Assembly: GCA_958450365.1 (NCBI GenBank)
Contig: CAUEEP010000900.1
Location: 617,501 to 681,500, forward strand
Direction of reading: 5' to 3'
DNA length: 64,000 nucleotides
Origin: Mesorhabditis belari
Lineage: Eukaryota > Nematoda > Chromadorea > Rhabditida > Rhabditidae
Part shown: piece after piece, positions 1 to 9,917 of the stretch
How the letters are laid out: the number at the start of each line of letters is the position of its first letter
Position numbering within the stretch: position 1 is the first letter of the stretch
Made by a program: the position numbers and the translations under genes
Notes under the pieces: generated by a model
The model's database searches: none
Told to the model about the DNA's origin: nothing
The model's input: the letters and a program-made list of their open reading frames with translations, nothing else

Positions 1-45
1 GCCGATATAAAGGAATGGATATTCATGAACAGTTTTGTTTACCAT
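1..45 (-). pseudogene. 5' end of a serpentine receptor gene, cut by the window edge
   Basis: Reading the minus strand from position 45 gives MVNKTVHEYPFLYI. This is the same N-terminus as the three receptor copies that start at 25,784, 30,090 and 46,033. The sequence upstream of it (46-160) also matches the region upstream of the 25,784 copy. It is therefore the start of a fourth family member in inverted orientation, continuing beyond the window. Whether that gene is intact cannot be judged from 15 codons. Confidence 0.7.
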
Positions 46-866
46 TCTCAAAGAAATCGATGGCTGAGAAGTCTAGAGGGGAGGGCTGTTTGGCGAATCG
101 AAAATTTTCTTTTAAAAAAGGTTTAATAGGTAATAGAAAGTCAATTTGTTGAAGGCGGTGTGAAAAGGCAGGTGTTTTTGAAGAATTTTGCGCTTTTAGT
201 TGAAAAGCTGAAATCCATATCCAGGTGTTTCTAACAGAACTGTTAGATAAATCTGATCTGAGTGATTGGCTGATAGCGACAAACATCATCATTGGCGAAA
301 TGGCAGGAGATCGCCTTTCGGAAACCTGTAAGTTGGTAAGTTTAAGATGAAAATCATCTATTCACCTGTGGTTCTATTCGTTCCAGATCCGTGAATTAGA
401 ATCGGAGGAAAGAATACAGTGTCGCCAGCCTGCATTTCCAAATGAAGTCTTGGCATATTTGGATCAAAGTCCTGGATTCCGTGATAGAGTGGATTGACTC
501 CTCCCTGGAAAGAATCATTTGAAAACCTTTTCAATAGCATTTGTACAATTAGCTAATATTTATCTGATTTTCAGTCAATCTTACCTCCCATTTCGGATAT
601 TCATGTGGATGAACGGGTCCTTTGTGAGTGCCAGGCACAACGACGAGGCATCCATTTGCTCGGTTCACCTGGAATTAGTTGTAGATTTGATACAGTGCTT
701 GTAATTTCCAAATACTAACAGTTTCTATAGCAGTCCATGCACAAACAATGGCATCAGATGGGCCAAATGGGAAGTATTGTTGATCTTGATGCAGTGGGTG
801 GCGAGAAAGTTGAGAACCTTTAAAAAAGATTAACAATTGCGCCAGCTATGAAGCCATTTCTACTTG

Positions 867-3386
867 CCGTAAATACTGTAATTGGACCCCACCCCTCTAA
901 TAGTACCCCACCCCCACCTAACGCGGAACTACAAACAACTCTTTTAAAGCGGAAAATTTTCATGTATTTTCAGAAATCGTTTGAATTTTTAATTTTATCC
1001 CATAAATTTGTTGTTTTTAAATTTGGGGTAGCTACTTTGCGCCAAATTTTTTGCGCAGCTCGCCATAACTTTCTTCTAAGTGGGCCAATCTTTATGATTG
1101 TAGATCTCAACAAGTGCAACAAAGTAACACCAAAATAATAAAGATTGGTCCACTTAGAAGATTTGAACCACTTAGAAGCCACTTTAATATCGGTTGAGGG
1201 GATTGATATCGGTTTGGCTGAATGGATACGGGATCGTCGACCCGAGAAGAAACGAGTGACACGCCGGATTATCTGAAATGAAGCGGCTAATCAATTCGAA
1301 AAAGCTGAAATTTCTTTCAAAAGAACCCATGGCTGGATGGAGTCGTTCTTGAGGCGCCATCAACTTTCTTTGAGGGCACCAACTTGTCAAAAGCTGCCGA
1401 CCAAATTTGAGAAGGCCATCGTCGCGCACATTCTGAGGCTGAACAAGACAATCAAAGAAGGCGATTACAAGCACATTGTTGCTTGCGATGAGACGGCGGT
1501 TTGGCTGGATGCTTCGACGAACAAGTGTATCGAAGCGGTTGGAGCCAAAGAAGTTGGTGTTCTCACCCGCGGCTATGACAAGATGAATATATCCGTGATG
1601 CTCACTGCTCGTTCCGATGGGAAAAAGTTGCGCCCTTTTGTCGTGGTGCATCGGAAAACGATGAACGAAAAAATCGAGACAAAGCTCCAATCAAAATCAT
1701 TGCTCTGTTGGAAAGAGAAGAAACGCAAGTGCTTCGATAATGAGATCACGGCGGAATACTTGTAACGCTCTTTCGGTGGACTTATCTTTAATCTACAGGG
1801 TGGCTGACAATTACGTGCGCGCAGCATCAGCATCATAGTTAAACAATGTATAAAGCATACTACCATCTTTGTGTTTTAATATTCTTTATCGTGGTCAAAA
1901 TTTTTGTTAAAAAGGTTTCAGGTCATGACAAAGACGTGCGCTAGTCGGGACGCAATCGCACAGCTGGCGACGAGCGGCAGAAGGACCGTCGATCGCATCG
2001 AGGCTTGGGGTGGCCTGAGGACCGTCAGAAGATCGTAAAGCAATGGAAAGAGAGGGGCATGTTCAGTCCAAGCCCGGAAGAGGACCAAAGAGGACCGTAA
2101 CACCCGAAAGATGCGGGGACACAAGAGGAGGATCGAGCGAAAAGACGATCGAGTTTGAACAAGATGGCAAAACAGCTTCAAATTTCGCGTTTCTCGGTTC
2201 AATCGATAGTGAAAAATGAGCACGGACCGAAGTTATCGACTGTTAAACGGGCAAGTGCTCACCGATCAAGCCAAGCAAAACCGGAAGGAGAAATGCAAGA
2301 AATTGCGAGCTTTTCAAGGTGCGGCGCATGACGATGTTCTTTGGTCAGATGAGAAGATTTCACCTTGGAGTGGCAAAAACTCACAAAACACCGTCAACTT
2401 CTCAGTCCAGCCTCAAGGCACTCGAAACGAAAAGTCGCTACATAAGGTCTGTTTCCAAAAAGTTTGATGGTATGGGGTGGCATCAGTGCTCGGGCAAGAC
2501 CCGTTGGTTTTATCGATAAAAATGTGAAGATTAACGCAAAAGTCTATCAAAAAGAGATTCTCGAGAAAGCTGTGGTGCCATGGAAGAGGAGCCATCCCAA
2601 TTTGACCCTTCAACAAGATTGGGCGCCGGCCACGGAGCCAAAACAACAATTCGCTTTCTCGAAACCAAAATTGGCTCTTGACGAAGGATCAATGGCCTGC
2701 AAACAGCCCGGATCTCAATCCGTTGGACTTTTCGGTTTGGGGTTTTATGGAAGAACAATTGAGAAATAGAAAAATCACCAATTTGAATGATTTACGTCGA
2801 GAATTGATCAAAATCTGGAACGACTTAGATGCAAATTTTGTCCGCCGCACCGTCGATTCTGTAAAGAAGCGAATTGAAGCCTGTATCAAAGCGGATGGAG
2901 GCCACTTCGAAAATTTCTGTGATTATTAAATGCTTTTGTTACAACTATTATATAAATAAAGATTTACATTTTCTTTGAGAAAATTAAATTATGGCGTTTT
3001 CTTTGGCGCACGTAATTATCAGCCACCCTGTATAGACAGAAATTGAGGACCTCTTGGAGCCGCTCGCATCAACGGGATTTCAAGGACATCGAGGAATTGA
3101 TGATCAAGAAAATGGTGAATTCATTGAGTGATAACTGACTATTGAGTTCGCTCGTTAGTTGTTTTTGTTTCGTTTTGCTGTTAAATTTTCAAATGACTGA
3201 AACCAATAAAAACTAAAGAAAAAGTTTGCTTTTGAACAGATTATTTGGATGTATCCTGATTTGGTAACTCGAATAGTGGTGTAAAATAGTAACCCACCCT
3301 CTAATAGTGCCCCACCCTCTAATAGTACCCCACCCTAGAGGGGGGGGAAAATAGTACCCCATGGGGTCCAATTACAGTATTTACGG
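867..3386 (+). mobile_element. TIR transposon with pogo/Tc5-like transposase remnants
   Basis: The ends are inverted repeats: CCGTAAATACTGTAATTGG at 867 and its complement ending at 3,386. Sub-terminal tandem copies of a CTAATAGTACCCCACCC-type unit follow (about 897-925 and 3,290-3,360). Inside, the + strand encodes pieces of a DDE transposase (about 1,200-1,765, resuming at 3,034-3,135). They show a CENP-B-type helix-turn-helix end (RRHQLSLR..T..QKLP), a first catalytic Asp in ACDETAVWLD and a GAKEV..TRGYDK segment, as in pogo/Tc5-like transposases. An in-frame stop near 1,286 and the inserted mariner at 1,795-3,034 show it is inactive. The same TIR occurs on roughly 105-bp MITEs at 34,453 and 50,375, suggesting they are deletion derivatives of this family. 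Confidence 0.75.
1795..3034 (+). mobile_element. Tc1/mariner-superfamily element nested in the pogo-like element
   Basis: A perfect or near-perfect terminal inverted repeat (CAGGGTGGCTGACAATTACG at about 1,797; complement near 3,005-3,032) lies next to TA dinucleotides, as expected for Tc1/mariner insertion. The + strand holds a degraded transposase at about 2,150-2,929. It has a WSDEK motif (first Asp), MVWGGIS, QQDWAPA (second Asp), and WPANSPDLNPLDFSVWG with the third Asp. The frame changes twice between about 2,460 and 2,690, so no full-length protein is made. The WAPA/WPANSPDLNPLD style suggests a maT-like (DD37D) clade, but this is tentative. It split the surrounding pogo-like transposase after codon EYL at 1,765. 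Confidence 0.85.
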
Positions 3387-3922
3387 TGGGTGACTAAACC
3401 GAAAGGAGTTTTGACCAAACGGTGTGCCAGATATTTAGTGTTTGTTAGAGCAGAGATTTTGTCCTTAACATACCAGTATCCGGTGGTTTATTGATCAACA
3501 TTGTGTGCATGGCAATAAATTCGCGTTTCTCGTTCCAATAAGATCTCGAACAATGGACTTTTTCATTGATTTAATAGCACATGCAATCCAGCAATGCCAA
3601 CCAACTCCAATAGAAGTTGTTTTCTCAATTTGTTTGTGATTCTCACTTCATAATCCATCGCTCTTCAGCCTTTTCCTTTCCCCAATTCCTTTGCAGACAT
3701 TCATTTGTCTAGGTACTCAAAGCCCAACTAATTCGTGTCTCTTTCTTCTTTCCCCTTCATCTCCATTGTATTCTCGAAGGTGTCCAAGTGTAAACAGAAC
3801 TTCTCCTTTTCCCTATACAAGGCCAGATCGATGTATCGAGTACCTCTCTCATCCAAAAGAAAAGAAAGATCTGACACCTTTTCAATCTCGATTAAAGCTC
3901 TATAAATTTGTGCAAAAATTGC

Positions 3923-4491
3923 ATGACTTTTGCCTTTCGTTTGTTATTATTCCAAACACTTTGGGCTGTTCATCGGCTACAATGTGTCACTAATACACAA
4001 GAAGATATTTGGTGTGGATGTGGATACGGGAGATCGGCACTTGGACGTGAGTTTTCGAACTGAACTTGAAGAACAGAATCTCAGATATCATGGGAAAATT
4101 ATATTGCTGAGGGGGCTTCGTAGGTTGAAACCTGTTTCTTATTTTGAATTCAAACATACAGCACTTATCTAGAACACTCAATTTAAAAACAAAAGCTTTC
4201 AGCTTGTGTTGGTGGTGATTGTCCGGCTGGATACATGTGCATTTGCGACTATTGCTGTGAGTTCTTCGCATCTCTAGATTGTTACAATTCCCTTTCTGAG
4301 CCTTATTTTCAGGTGAGGGTTGTCTGGATGATTGTTACGATTGTGCTTTGTATCAACAGTATTGTGAAAATTTAAACTATTGCGATTTGAGGTAAATTCC
4401 CAAGAAACTCCGAGTCAACATTAGAGCTTTCAGACAAAAATGTAAGCGAACGTGTGGGATTTGTCAGGATAACACAACGACAACAACATAA
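3923..4491 (+). CDS. Small secreted cysteine-rich protein with a ShKT-like C-terminus
   Basis: Four exons join in phase (3,923-4,046; 4,203-4,256; 4,313-4,391; 4,434-4,491) to give 104 residues. The first about 21 residues (MTFAFRLLLFQTLWA...) form a signal peptide. The mature part has about 18 cysteines, including CVGGDCPAGYMC, CDYCC and a final C-x6-C-x5-C-x7-C-x3-C-x2-C arrangement ending KCKRTCGIC. That end is the disulphide pattern of ShKT (Stichodactyla-toxin-like) domains, which are abundant in nematode secreted proteins. The tail is threonine-rich. All introns are 45-160 bp with GT..AG ends. The start is the first ATG in frame with the signal peptide. Function unknown; secretion and a ShKT-type fold are inferences from the pattern. 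The first half does not match a family I recognise. Confidence 0.75.
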
Positions 4492-5332
4492 GAAAAAGAG
4501 GGTCATGTGGGCTAGATTCTATTGTTTTCTTTTGAAAATTTATGCGGTGATAAAAAGAATGTTTAATTGTTATGTTAAATTGAAATCGGCACTATTTGGT
4601 GGTTGATTGACCGAACGACGCGTCACCGAAACCACAGAGATCGCAATTTTCCCCTCAAAAAATGCTTTTGAAAGCTGGATTTTTTAGAATTCTGAACGTT
4701 TCCCGTCCTTTTTGGCTCTATTGAGAAGGATATTTTGATACGCTGGACTAAGAATCAATAGGCTGATTATAATAAGCTGTCCAGGAAGTCTTTTCGTCCG
4801 TTCCGTCCGTGTCCGTTCCTTTTCACTTCCGTTTAAGACCAATAAGTGCACCAATTGAACTACAGTTTGTTTTACTAGAAAGGCATATTCTTTTTCTTCA
4901 AAATAACATTAAAAAAGATTTCAAATGTCTTATAACTACATTTTTTTGGGTGTTTAAAATCGAATAGTCAAAAAGAGCGACGGCTCTTAAGACTTAAGAC
5001 TCTTAAGCGAGACTTAAGCTAAGGAAACCCATGTTCATGTCAATAGATAAAAGATAGAGCATAAAAATTTAGACATATAGCCAAAATTTTCAGAGAAATT
5101 CGTTCAGCCAATTTCTTCTTAGAGGTTTTTATCGATTTTTTTAGGAAAAACACGTTTTTTTTACAATCCTTTTATCTGTAATTTGGTTTTGCAAAGCTTT
5201 GGAGTTGGCAAAAAACTTTTATTCACAAAACAAGCGAGAGTAAATGCAATCATTAAAAGAATGGAAACACAAATTTTACAATAAAATTAAGACATAAAGC
5301 TTAAAAAACCTACTTGTATTGTCTATTCTATT
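4492..5332. other. Intergenic, with a decayed dispersed repeat
   Basis: No coding potential seen. About 4,765-4,960 is a diverged copy of a dispersed repeat also present at about 11,992-12,150 and 25,450-25,610. It is recognisable by a GTTTAAGACCAATAA block followed by AACTACnnTTTGTTT. At 11,992 and 25,450 it begins TAGGTTGGTAAATAAGTGTT, which resembles a mariner-type end. Confidence 0.5.
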
Positions 5333-5532
5333 GTCTATTCTATTGTAATTGGTTGTTGTGGAGATTCATTATTCGTTCCCGTATCACCGACCATTGTATT
5401 GCTTTTATTCTTTTGCATGACTCGTGGTTGATTGTGCTTCCCGTGAGTCGCTTTTCTCACACGAACTGAATGAAAGTCACTGTTTTCTTTGACTGTTTTC
5501 TTTGAAAGTTCGTTGAAGTCCTTTTTCATGCA

Positions 5533-6800
5533 CTACTTTGTTCTTGATTCTCTAGAAATGGCTTTGATTCTAATCGTGAACAACTGAAGGAACACAAAAT
5601 GTGATGTGAAAAATGGATGTACCTACTGCTTCAAGGCCTCGTCCCGGCTCGATCTCGAGCAATGACTCTTCTGGAGGAAGTGAGTCCTGCAAAGAGTTTG
5701 AGATCTCTTGTTTTACATCGAATCAAACCTCTTGTGTCTGTGTCTCCTCAATTGTCGGTTCGGAAATGTTTTGTGAATCAGTCTCAGCATCAATTCTCTC
5801 TTCACAGTCACCAATTGAATGATTTGTGATCTCTGAAAGTTTAATCACATTAAGATTTATTTCATTTCAACCTTCTTCTTCATTTGATGAATCAGATCTT
5901 TTCTTTACGTGGTGATCTTCCGTTTCTGAAATTTAAAGTAAATTCTAAAGCACTTCAAAGCCAAACCCTGCTCGGACGGTCCTCCTTTCATCTCGTGATT
6001 TTCTGAAAGTTGAGAGCTTTTGTGAATTCACTTGTACTAACCTTGTCTCTCATGTTCGGCACTTCTTTTCTCTTCAGTTAACGTTTGATCTAAAGCTTTG
6101 AAAGTCTTCAAATGAAATGAAACAAACGATGTTCAGCAATTGTGATAGCTGTCGTTGTTGCTGGACCAGTTGGCTGTTTGATTCGACGTTTGTCTCTCAC
6201 CTAAATTTCACCATTTCGTAGCTTTTAAACTCAATTTGATTGATCAATTTGATGAAACTCACATCAATTTGTGGAGGTCCCTCCATTCCTTCTCCTTCAT
6301 GTTCTTTATGTTCATCAGCTTCTCTTTTTCTTCTATCAACATCGGTTTCTGGAGTCTCTGTCAATTCATCAGATCCCTTGATTTCACGCTCGAAACGAGT
6401 CAACTCTAAAAGTTGAGACTTGATTTCGAAGAACTAGTTTTTCTTGAATAAAACTGTTGGGAAGATAGCTTTTGATTTTGAGAAGATACTTCCCACAAAT
6501 TTGCCGCTTTCTAAAATGCATCTTTCAGGTTGTTTGTCTGTCTGCCTAGGTAGTCTAGGCCATTTTATTTTTTCCTCCCTCCCATTTGGTTCTGCATTTT
6601 TATTCGAATCAATTACGATTTTTTATTCGTGTTCATTATTCTGGATAAACGCTGACTGTTATTCCGCAAACAATTCACGCTACAACAGTCATGAGGATCC
6701 TACTACAACAAAACAAACCTTGTTCGCTGCTACTATAATGAATGGGAATTGCTGATGCATAGACGATAAGAATCATCAAGAATATCGTACCGGTTTTCAT
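5533..6800 (-). CDS. Secreted acidic protein with multiple dibasic sites (precursor-like)
   Basis: Nine exons keep a single open frame: 6,719-6,800; 6,263-6,405; 6,128-6,200; 6,042-6,089; 5,967-6,002; 5,872-5,925; 5,729-5,832; 5,627-5,686; 5,533-5,583. They encode 216 residues. Residues 1-18 (MKTGTIFLMILIVYASA) are a clear signal peptide. The rest is hydrophilic and rich in Glu, His and Lys (EADEHKEHEGEGME, SDSSNEEEE) with one cysteine and no recognisable globular domain. Basic pairs recur (RRKR, DKRR, EKR, KKR), the pattern of proprotein-convertase processing. The ATG is the only one that gives a signal peptide and the required phase-1 donor. The last exon could instead use a later in-phase acceptor and run to 5,335, which adds a Lys/Asn/Gln-rich tail. 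Function unknown; a peptide precursor or a disordered secreted protein are both possible. Confidence 0.65.
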
Positions 6801-7885
6801 CGTTGTCAATGGGAAAGTAAACGCCCTGGAGTTCAAATTCTAAATATTACTCAATCTAGAACAAGCTATTTGACTATTTGAGAGCTTTTGAAGCCATTTT
6901 TTTTGTGCAAAAGAGCAATAATGAGAATGAATTCAAATATTTACGAAAAATTTGTAGTAAAGATAATTCAGTGAAGGACAATGCATAGGTAAAATCAACA
7001 ACTAAATCTCAGAAAAAAATTGTTTTGAAAACAAATCATAACTGTTGAAATTGGTGAATATTGGGTGTCCTTTTTTGGGAATCTGAATGAGTAATGGAAG
7101 AGTGGGGAAAGGAGGGAATGGTTGGTTGTTAACCGGTGCACTGAACCGAACTATTTCTCTTCGCAACCATTCTATGACCATCAAATTACCCCAAATCGAG
7201 ACAAAAAAAAAGAATAGTTGGGAATTCGAAATGGGATTTGGCACCTCAAATCCTCTAGAATTTTTGGATTCTATTTTGAAAAAAATATTGGATCTGAAAA
7301 GCGGTGACTAGGCGTTTGTTGAAGTATCTTTTATGCTGAAGCATGAAGTATCATGAAGTATCATGAAGCTGAAGCTGAAGTATCATGAAGTATCTTTTAG
7401 CAAAGCCAGAGATAGCACTGTAGTAAGATTACGGTAGTTTGATAGCTACAGTAAGAGACAATATTGCTTTGAGTCTAAATCCAATACCGTAGTACCACAG
7501 GAAGACTGCTATAGTCAGCTACGTTAAGAAGTGCAGTATTGTTTTGAAATCTAAACCCAACCCAGTATGTTGTTGACAATACTTTGGTTCTTTAAAGGAC
7601 ATTCAAATCATCAGCATGAAAGGATTTATTCGAAATTCTGTTATTTACAGCAATTTTGGCTCTTTGGGTGAACTGAATTGGATTGGAAGACTCAGTGACC
7701 TGAATTCTTTGTTTTTGAAAAAAAACAAGTAAAAATCTACCGCCTCCACCGATACCGGGAAGAGTTGGGAGAATGCCTCCGCCGAGAAGTGGGGAACACT
7801 CAAAAAGTTATTATCCTGTAGATTCCGAAGATTCAAGATCTTTCTTACATTCAGTCTTACTTGGCTTTTAAGCTAATGGTAAAAT
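6801..7885. other. Intergenic region with a short tandem repeat
   Basis: No convincing gene. At about 7,341-7,394 a GAAGTATCAT-type unit is repeated several times. On the minus strand around 7,742-7,800 a short Gly-rich frame (LGGGILPTLPGIGGGG) follows the neighbouring gene. I could not connect it by canonical splice sites, so it is not called. Confidence 0.4.
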
Positions 7886-8668
7886 TTATGTCAAAATGCC
7901 AAGAAGAGAATCGAGAAGATCATGAACGGGAAGACAAATCAATTGCTCGAGAGTGTCCAACAAACCATTTTGATCTACAAGACAAATTGCGACCTGGGAA
8001 TGAAGATGACTGTTGTATAAAGAGAGAGAGTTATCAACACTTACAATACTCCAAAGTGGTGAGAGCACGTTGAGAACTTGGAGACAAAGAGTCGTGTAGA
8101 GATTGATTTCACCGGTGACAAGCCCTTGGAAAGATTTTATTAGTTATCAGAAAGAAGATATTCAAGTTCAACATTCAATTCCAATCCACAAGGACCTTCA
8201 GGAAGGATGAGAACCGTTGGAATACTTGCAACTCTCTGAAAAGGAATGATTCTTTGCTATTGATAAGATTACCTTGATGATGTCGATATGTTGGATGGAG
8301 AGTGTATTCACTCACTGAAGTCCCGTTTATTATCTTTGTTGTCTTGGTAAGGATCTTCATGTGTGAGACTGAAGCGAGATACTTTTTTGTGTTTGTGAAA
8401 AAACTGACTCTAATCAAGTACACAAACGAGAGCCCCAAGGTTGGGAGTGAGTGAGCAATGACAATTTCCTGTACTCCCACCACTTCCTGTTATTCCATCC
8501 GTTCCCCCACTTGGAGGGGAAACTGGAGAATGCATAGCCCATAGTGGAGTTGATACTAACAATAATTGAAGAAGGGTTAGGTAGAAAATTATCTGGAATG
8601 GAAGACAGACATGGCAATAATACAATGGTACTTAAGTACAGCACAAGATCCAGTCTCTGGATGTTCAT
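7886..8668 (-). CDS. Small secreted protein of unknown family
   Basis: Six exons (8,645-8,668; 8,424-8,592; 8,316-8,368; 8,196-8,235; 8,045-8,124; 7,886-7,993) join in phase to a 157-residue protein. It starts MNIQRLDL and has a strong hydrophobic signal segment (FYLTLLQLLLVSTPLWA) at about residues 9-27. A Ser/Gly/Pro-rich linker follows (about 30-50), with CHC soon after, then a longer conserved-looking region with a few cysteines and amphipathic leucine-rich stretches (LICLPVHDLLDSLLGIL) at the C-terminus. Four of the five introns have ordinary acceptors. The first donor (CTT|GTGCTG) and the acceptor before exon 5 (CCAAG) are weak, so those two junctions are the least certain. I do not recognise the family. 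The signal peptide and lack of other membrane spans suggest secretion. Confidence 0.55.
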
Positions 8669-9917
8669 TTTGGGGTAATATTTACTACTGGGCACTTAAG
8701 ACCTGATCTAAGATCTTTTCCTTGACCAAAAGCACCGTTTACCGTAAACTTGAACAACTTTAGTAGTAGCTGTAATAATAACAGAATAGACTTGCCTTTA
8801 GCCGCTTCAAATCAAGTTTTGAATTGGTATCCTTTCACTTTCTCATCCATTTATACTGTCCCATCATTCTACAGATTGTTTCTCCCCATTTATCACAAAA
8901 ACATTTTAGTATAGTATTTTTGAATAATCAATTCTATAAGTGACATAGTCCAAACTCAGTATGAGCATCTTAATGAAGTATATCCAGATTTTTGTGTGTT
9001 TTCATGGTTTTTTTTTGTCTTTTTGTGGTTCAGACTGCGCTTTTTGAATGAAATTTTTATGTGGAGAGGCCAAAGAGAAATAAAAGTTGAATATTCTCGT
9101 AGATTGAATGAATGTGCATTTTCTTAGCCTGATCTCTAAACTACTGGCTTAGCCCAGAGTTATCTTTTAGGTCTTGAATATCATCTGATATTCGAATATT
9201 CAAGACGAATATCAAGAGATATTCATCTTGAATTCTTCTGATTATAAGCTCAACAAGGTGATACAGTAGCAAGATCATACTTTACTGTAGTTAGATAACT
9301 TCAGCAAGTGACAGTAATACCATAGTACCGAAATGCCTGCTTAAACGTATACACTTTGGCACGTTATTGACTAGCTTTTACAATCTAAGAGCATATTAGT
9401 GATGAATATTTTCTATAAAACTGTTTCCCGAAATTCCTAGATCACTTAGCATTTGCAGACATCACAAAAAGTGGATACCTTTTTTCAAAAATGATTAATG
9501 AGATGTGCAATTCTTTAGGACAACTCATCTTTTGACTACTTTGACTCGAAAAAACCAAAGCTTTACTTTAGAAACACTTTAGTTTTTGATTATCTCTTAT
9601 TTTTCACATTTTTATCCCAATTTTATTATTTTGCTGATTTTGCTGATGATCCGCTCATAACACCAAAAAAAGGATCTTGTTTTTTGTCGACAACATTCCT
9701 GTTTCTGTTCTTTTCCCCTCTCCACTTACCCATTGTCCATAAGAATTCCATCTTTAGTCCAACGTTATCACTTGAACTCCCCCTCTCATCTATCATTCAT
9801 TCCATTTTCCCCCATCTTTTCGTTGTCTAGTTTGACCTGATAAATGTTCCCTATAAGACAAAGTTTTTCGAAATTTTTGCCAATTTTTCTATCATTTCTC
9901 GTATTTATTTTTGAAAA
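8669..9917. other. Intergenic; right part is the PHYH promoter region, duplicated elsewhere
   Basis: No gene seen. About 9,452-10,016 is repeated almost base for base at 24,246-24,810, so the PHYH upstream region and first exon were copied together. A small inverted repeat built from GAATATC-type words lies at about 9,176-9,232. Confidence 0.5.

Larger units (their letters stand above)
240..3550 (-). pseudogene. Inverted, truncated PHYH copy interrupted by a transposon
   Basis: On the minus strand this repeats exons 4 (part), 5, 6, 7 and part of 8 of the intact phytanoyl-CoA hydroxylase gene at 9,918-11,566. Exon 7 is at about 368-506, exon 6 at about 590-675, exon 5 at about 730-822, and exon 4 remnants lie at about 3,470-3,548. 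Exons 1-3 are absent beyond 3,550. Exon 8 is fused by deletion to sequence from downstream of the gene, so exons 9-10 are missing. In exon 7 a conserved FFHPILIH motif reads FFPPILIH. The intron between exons 4 and 5 carries the 2.5-kb transposon at 867-3,386. This is a dead copy made by segmental duplication plus inversion. Confidence 0.85.

Noticed and set aside
7087..7311. Overlapping open frames on both strands
   Set aside because: No start context, splice partner or recognisable motif on either strand.
7742..7800. Gly-rich frame (LGGGILPTLPGIGGGG) as a further exon of the 7,886-8,668 gene
   Set aside because: No GT donor before the stop of the upstream exon and no good acceptor; it would need a non-canonical splice.
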